Assembly: GCA_041920215.1 (NCBI GenBank)
Contig: JAYRSJ010000007.1
Coordinates: 62,001-126,000, forward strand
Length of the DNA: 64,000 nucleotides
Direction of reading: 5' to 3'
Origin: JAYRSJ01 sp041920215
GTDB taxonomy: Bacteria; Pseudomonadota; Gammaproteobacteria; Burkholderiales; Burkholderiaceae_C
The notes under the pieces are model-generated. The model was not told the origin of the DNA, ran no database searches, and saw only the letters and a program-made list of their open reading frames with translations. Below, piece after piece: positions 62,378-64,000 of this stretch (its first letter is position 1; each line of letters starts with the position of its first letter). The position numbers and the translations under genes were made by a program.

Positions 62378-63234
62378 GGGCCCGGCAAGGCGGCCCGCAG
62401 CGGGGCTTCACGCTGGTGGAGATGGTGCTGGTGATCGTGGTCACCGGCATCGTCGCGGCCGCGCTGGCGCTGTTCTTCCGGCCGACGCTGCAGCTCTATC
62501 TGGACAGCCGCTCGCGCGCCGCCCTGGCCGATGCCGGCGCCACCGCGGCCCAGCGTCTGCTGCGCGATGTGCGCGCCGCAGTGCCCAACTCGATACGGCA
62601 GCCCAATAGCCAGTGCCTGGAGCTGGTGCCCAGCTTCGCCGGCGGGCGCCTGCGCCTGGCGCCCGACACCCAGCTGGCCGGCTCGGCACCGCTGGACACC
62701 AGCCAGCCCAGCAGCCTGCTGGATGTGCTGAGTCCGCTGCAGGCCCTGCCGGCACCCGGCGACTGGCTGGTGCTGGGCAATCTGAGCCCGGCCGATGTCT
62801 ACAGCCAGGCCAATGTGGCGGCCATCAGCGCCGTCAGCACGCCCGACCCGGCTCATGGCGCGCACCGGCTGGCGATCAGCCCCACCCAGTTCCAGCCCGG
62901 TCACGACAGCGGCCGCTTCGCCCTGGTACGCCAGGGCGAGGCCAGCGTCTTCTACCTCTGCAGCGGCGCCGATGGCAGCCTGGACAGCCAGGGCCGGGGC
63001 AAGGGCGCGCTATGGCGCCTGGTGCGCGGCTTCAACGCCGGCTACCCGGCCAGCTGCCCCTCCAGCGCCGGCGCCCAGCTGCTGGCCAGCGGAGTGAGCC
63101 GCTGCAACTTCGTCTACGAGCCCAACCCCGGGGCGGTCGAGGGCTTCGGCTATGTCTGGCTGCAGCTGGAACTGGCCCGCAGCGGCGAACGCGCCACGCT
63201 GACCCTGGGCGCTCATGTGGGGAATGCACCATGA
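62374..63234 (+). CDS. mshO: MSHA minor prepilin MshO
   Basis: This 286-residue PilW/GspJ-type prepilin has the cleavage site QRG-FTLVEMVLVIVVTGIV and mature Glu5. The large C-terminal domain (about 50-286) contains TAAQRLLRDVRAAVPNSIR and several cysteines (LCSG, CPSS, RCNF), typical of MshO. It would cap the minor-pilin complex. It overlaps mshD and mshP by four bases each. Confidence 0.87.
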   Translation: MRARQGGPQRGFTLVEMVLVIVVTGIVAAALALFFRPTLQLYLDSRSRAALADAGATAAQRLLRDVRAAVPNSIRQPNSQCLELVPSFAGGRLRLAPDTQLAGSAPLDTSQPSSLLDVLSPLQALPAPGDWLVLGNLSPADVYSQANVAAISAVSTPDPAHGAHRLAISPTQFQPGHDSGRFALVRQGEASVFYLCSGADGSLDSQGRGKGALWRLVRGFNAGYPASCPSSAGAQLLASGVSRCNFVYEPNPGAVEGFGYVWLQLELARSGERATLTLGAHVGNAP

Positions 63235-63689
63235 GCCAGCGGCGGCCGTCACAAGAGCTGGGCCTGGGCGTGATCGCGGTGCTGCTGATCCTGGTGGTGC
63301 TGGCCGCGCTGGCCGCGGCCATCGTGCGCCTGGGCAGCGCCAGCGCGCGCTCCAGCGCCCTCGGGCTGGAGGCGGCGCGCGCGCTGCAGGCCGCCCATGC
63401 GGGCACGCAGTGGGGCCTGTACCAGGCGCTCAAAGGGCCCTGGAGCGCCTGCCTGAACAGCAGCCAGACCCTGGACCTGCGCGCCGACACCGGCATGCGG
63501 GTGACGGTGCGCTGCAGCCATATCGAATACCGCGAGGGCGAATCGGCCCCCGGCGTGCCGCAGCCTATACGGCTCTACACCATCGAGGCGGTGGCCTGCA
63601 ACGGCAGCGGCAGCTGCCCCGACGACAGCCGCGCCGCCCAGCCCGGCTATGTGGAGCGGCTGCGCCGGGTGCAGGCCAGCGACCGCTGA
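63231..63689 (+). CDS. mshP: MSHA minor pilin-like protein MshP (PilX-like)
   Basis: This 152-residue protein has a PilX-type N-terminus, MSQRRPSQELGLGVIAVLLI, in which the usual Phe-Thr of the cleavage site is not conserved. A hydrophobic helix (about 11-33) is followed by an alpha-beta part with three cysteines (SACLNS, VRCSH, VACNGS, GSCPD). It is the last gene of the MSHA operon, overlapping mshO by four bases, and converges with the rhodanese gene seven bases away. Confidence 0.85.
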   Translation: MSQRRPSQELGLGVIAVLLILVVLAALAAAIVRLGSASARSSALGLEAARALQAAHAGTQWGLYQALKGPWSACLNSSQTLDLRADTGMRVTVRCSHIEYREGESAPGVPQPIRLYTIEAVACNGSGSCPDDSRAAQPGYVERLRRVQASDR

Positions 63690-63696
63690 AGCGCGC

Positions 63697-64000
63697 TCAC
63701 CAGAGGCTGGTGGACAGCGGGGTTTCCACCAGCGGCAGCTTGGCGGCCCGCCAGGCCTCGATGCCGCCGCGGTACCAGAACACCTTGGTGTAGCCGGCAT
63801 CGACCAGCCGACGGGCCGTGTTCCAGGACAGCCAGCAGTCGCGATTCGAGCAGTAGGTGACGATGGGCGTGTCCTTCTTGGGCACCAGGGCGGCCATGGT
63901 GGCGAGCAGGTTCTTGCGGATCTGCTCGTTGAGCTGCGCGTCTTCCCAGCCGGCGCCATAGATCCACAGCGTGTTTGGCAGGGTCATGCGCTTGAGCGAC
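63697..64000 (-). CDS. Rhodanese-like domain protein (partial, N-terminus outside window)
   Basis: This is a single rhodanese domain with the active-site loop YCSNRDCWLSWNTARR and the following GYTKVFWYRGGIEAWRAA. An ATG at 63987 would give 96 residues, but the frame stays open to the edge (SLKR before the Met) and the usual N-terminal strand is missing, so the gene probably begins beyond the window. The CW-x-SWN segment resembles rhodanese-like proteins linked to PQQ-dependent alcohol oxidation; the link is not shown here. Confidence 0.8.
   Translation of the reverse strand, partial: SLKRMTLPNTLWIYGAGWEDAQLNEQIRKNLLATMAALVPKKDTPIVTYCSNRDCWLSWNTARRLVDAGYTKVFWYRGGIEAWRAAKLPLVETPLSTSLW

Overview
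This 64 kb window is GC-rich chromosomal DNA, densely coding, with short gaps and many ATGA/GTGA start-stop overlaps. Its gene content suggests a betaproteobacterium of the order Burkholderiales, probably near the Roseateles/Pelomonas/Rubrivivax group. The clues are an rsmI-yraN-diaA-BON neighbourhood, the longer betaproteobacterial-type IF-1, a PEP-CTERM protein, a fused 2-oxoacid:ferredoxin oxidoreductase beside an Lrp regulator, and a complete MSHA-type pilus locus. This placement is an inference from gene families; no rRNA gene is present. No phage, insertion sequence, CRISPR array or tRNA was seen.

Region by region. 1-4740: housekeeping (tldD, rsmI, yraN, a DiaA-like SIS protein, a BON-domain lipoprotein, a 3-hydroxyisobutyrate dehydrogenase-family reductase). 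4748-7014: the twitching ATPases pilU and pilT, with a perfect 24-bp palindrome centred on the pilT stop codon. 7042-11591: a PLP homeostasis protein, two haem-rich c-type cytochromes, and a photolyase/cryptochrome overlapping a DUF2256 zinc protein. 11686-15644: two chemoreceptors (one Aer-like) and a small orphan flagellar rod-like protein with a near-perfect sigma-28 promoter. 15729-21344: an RbgA-type GTPase and a three-gene fatty acid beta-oxidation operon. 21545-28813: a TonB/TolA hybrid, a secreted collagen-like protein coupled to a PEP-CTERM protein, and a divergent giant SARP-type regulator. 28810-35965: an MFS transporter, MtfA peptidase, IF-1 with a terminator-like hairpin upstream, a CBS-domain protein, a small lipoprotein, a papain/alpha-beta hydrolase fusion, a DUF2520 protein and an Lrp regulator. 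36113-39685: a fused indolepyruvate:ferredoxin oxidoreductase. 39692-49588: a nine-gene peptide uptake and degradation operon headed by an RpiR regulator. 49651-49962: a degenerate 2Fe-2S protein gene. 50198-63689: the MSHA pilus operon (I, PilN-like, J, K, L, E, G, A, Q, C, D, O, P). The right edge holds a partial rhodanese.

How the parts fit together. Surface motility and attachment run through the window: PilT/PilU retraction, chemoreceptors, a MshE ATPase with a recognisable c-di-GMP-binding N-domain, and the very large MshQ. The 39.7-49.6 kb operon looks like one pathway. It imports peptides, cuts isoaspartyl, beta- or D-residue peptides, and racemises the released amino acids. The most unusual stretch is 21.5-28.8 kb. 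There a SARP-type regulator with a degenerate cyclase-like domain and a STAND-like ATPase faces an operon for two exported proteins. The gap between them carries two 7-bp direct repeats at 11-bp periodicity, 8 bp from a -10-like hexamer, which is the layout expected of a SARP operator.
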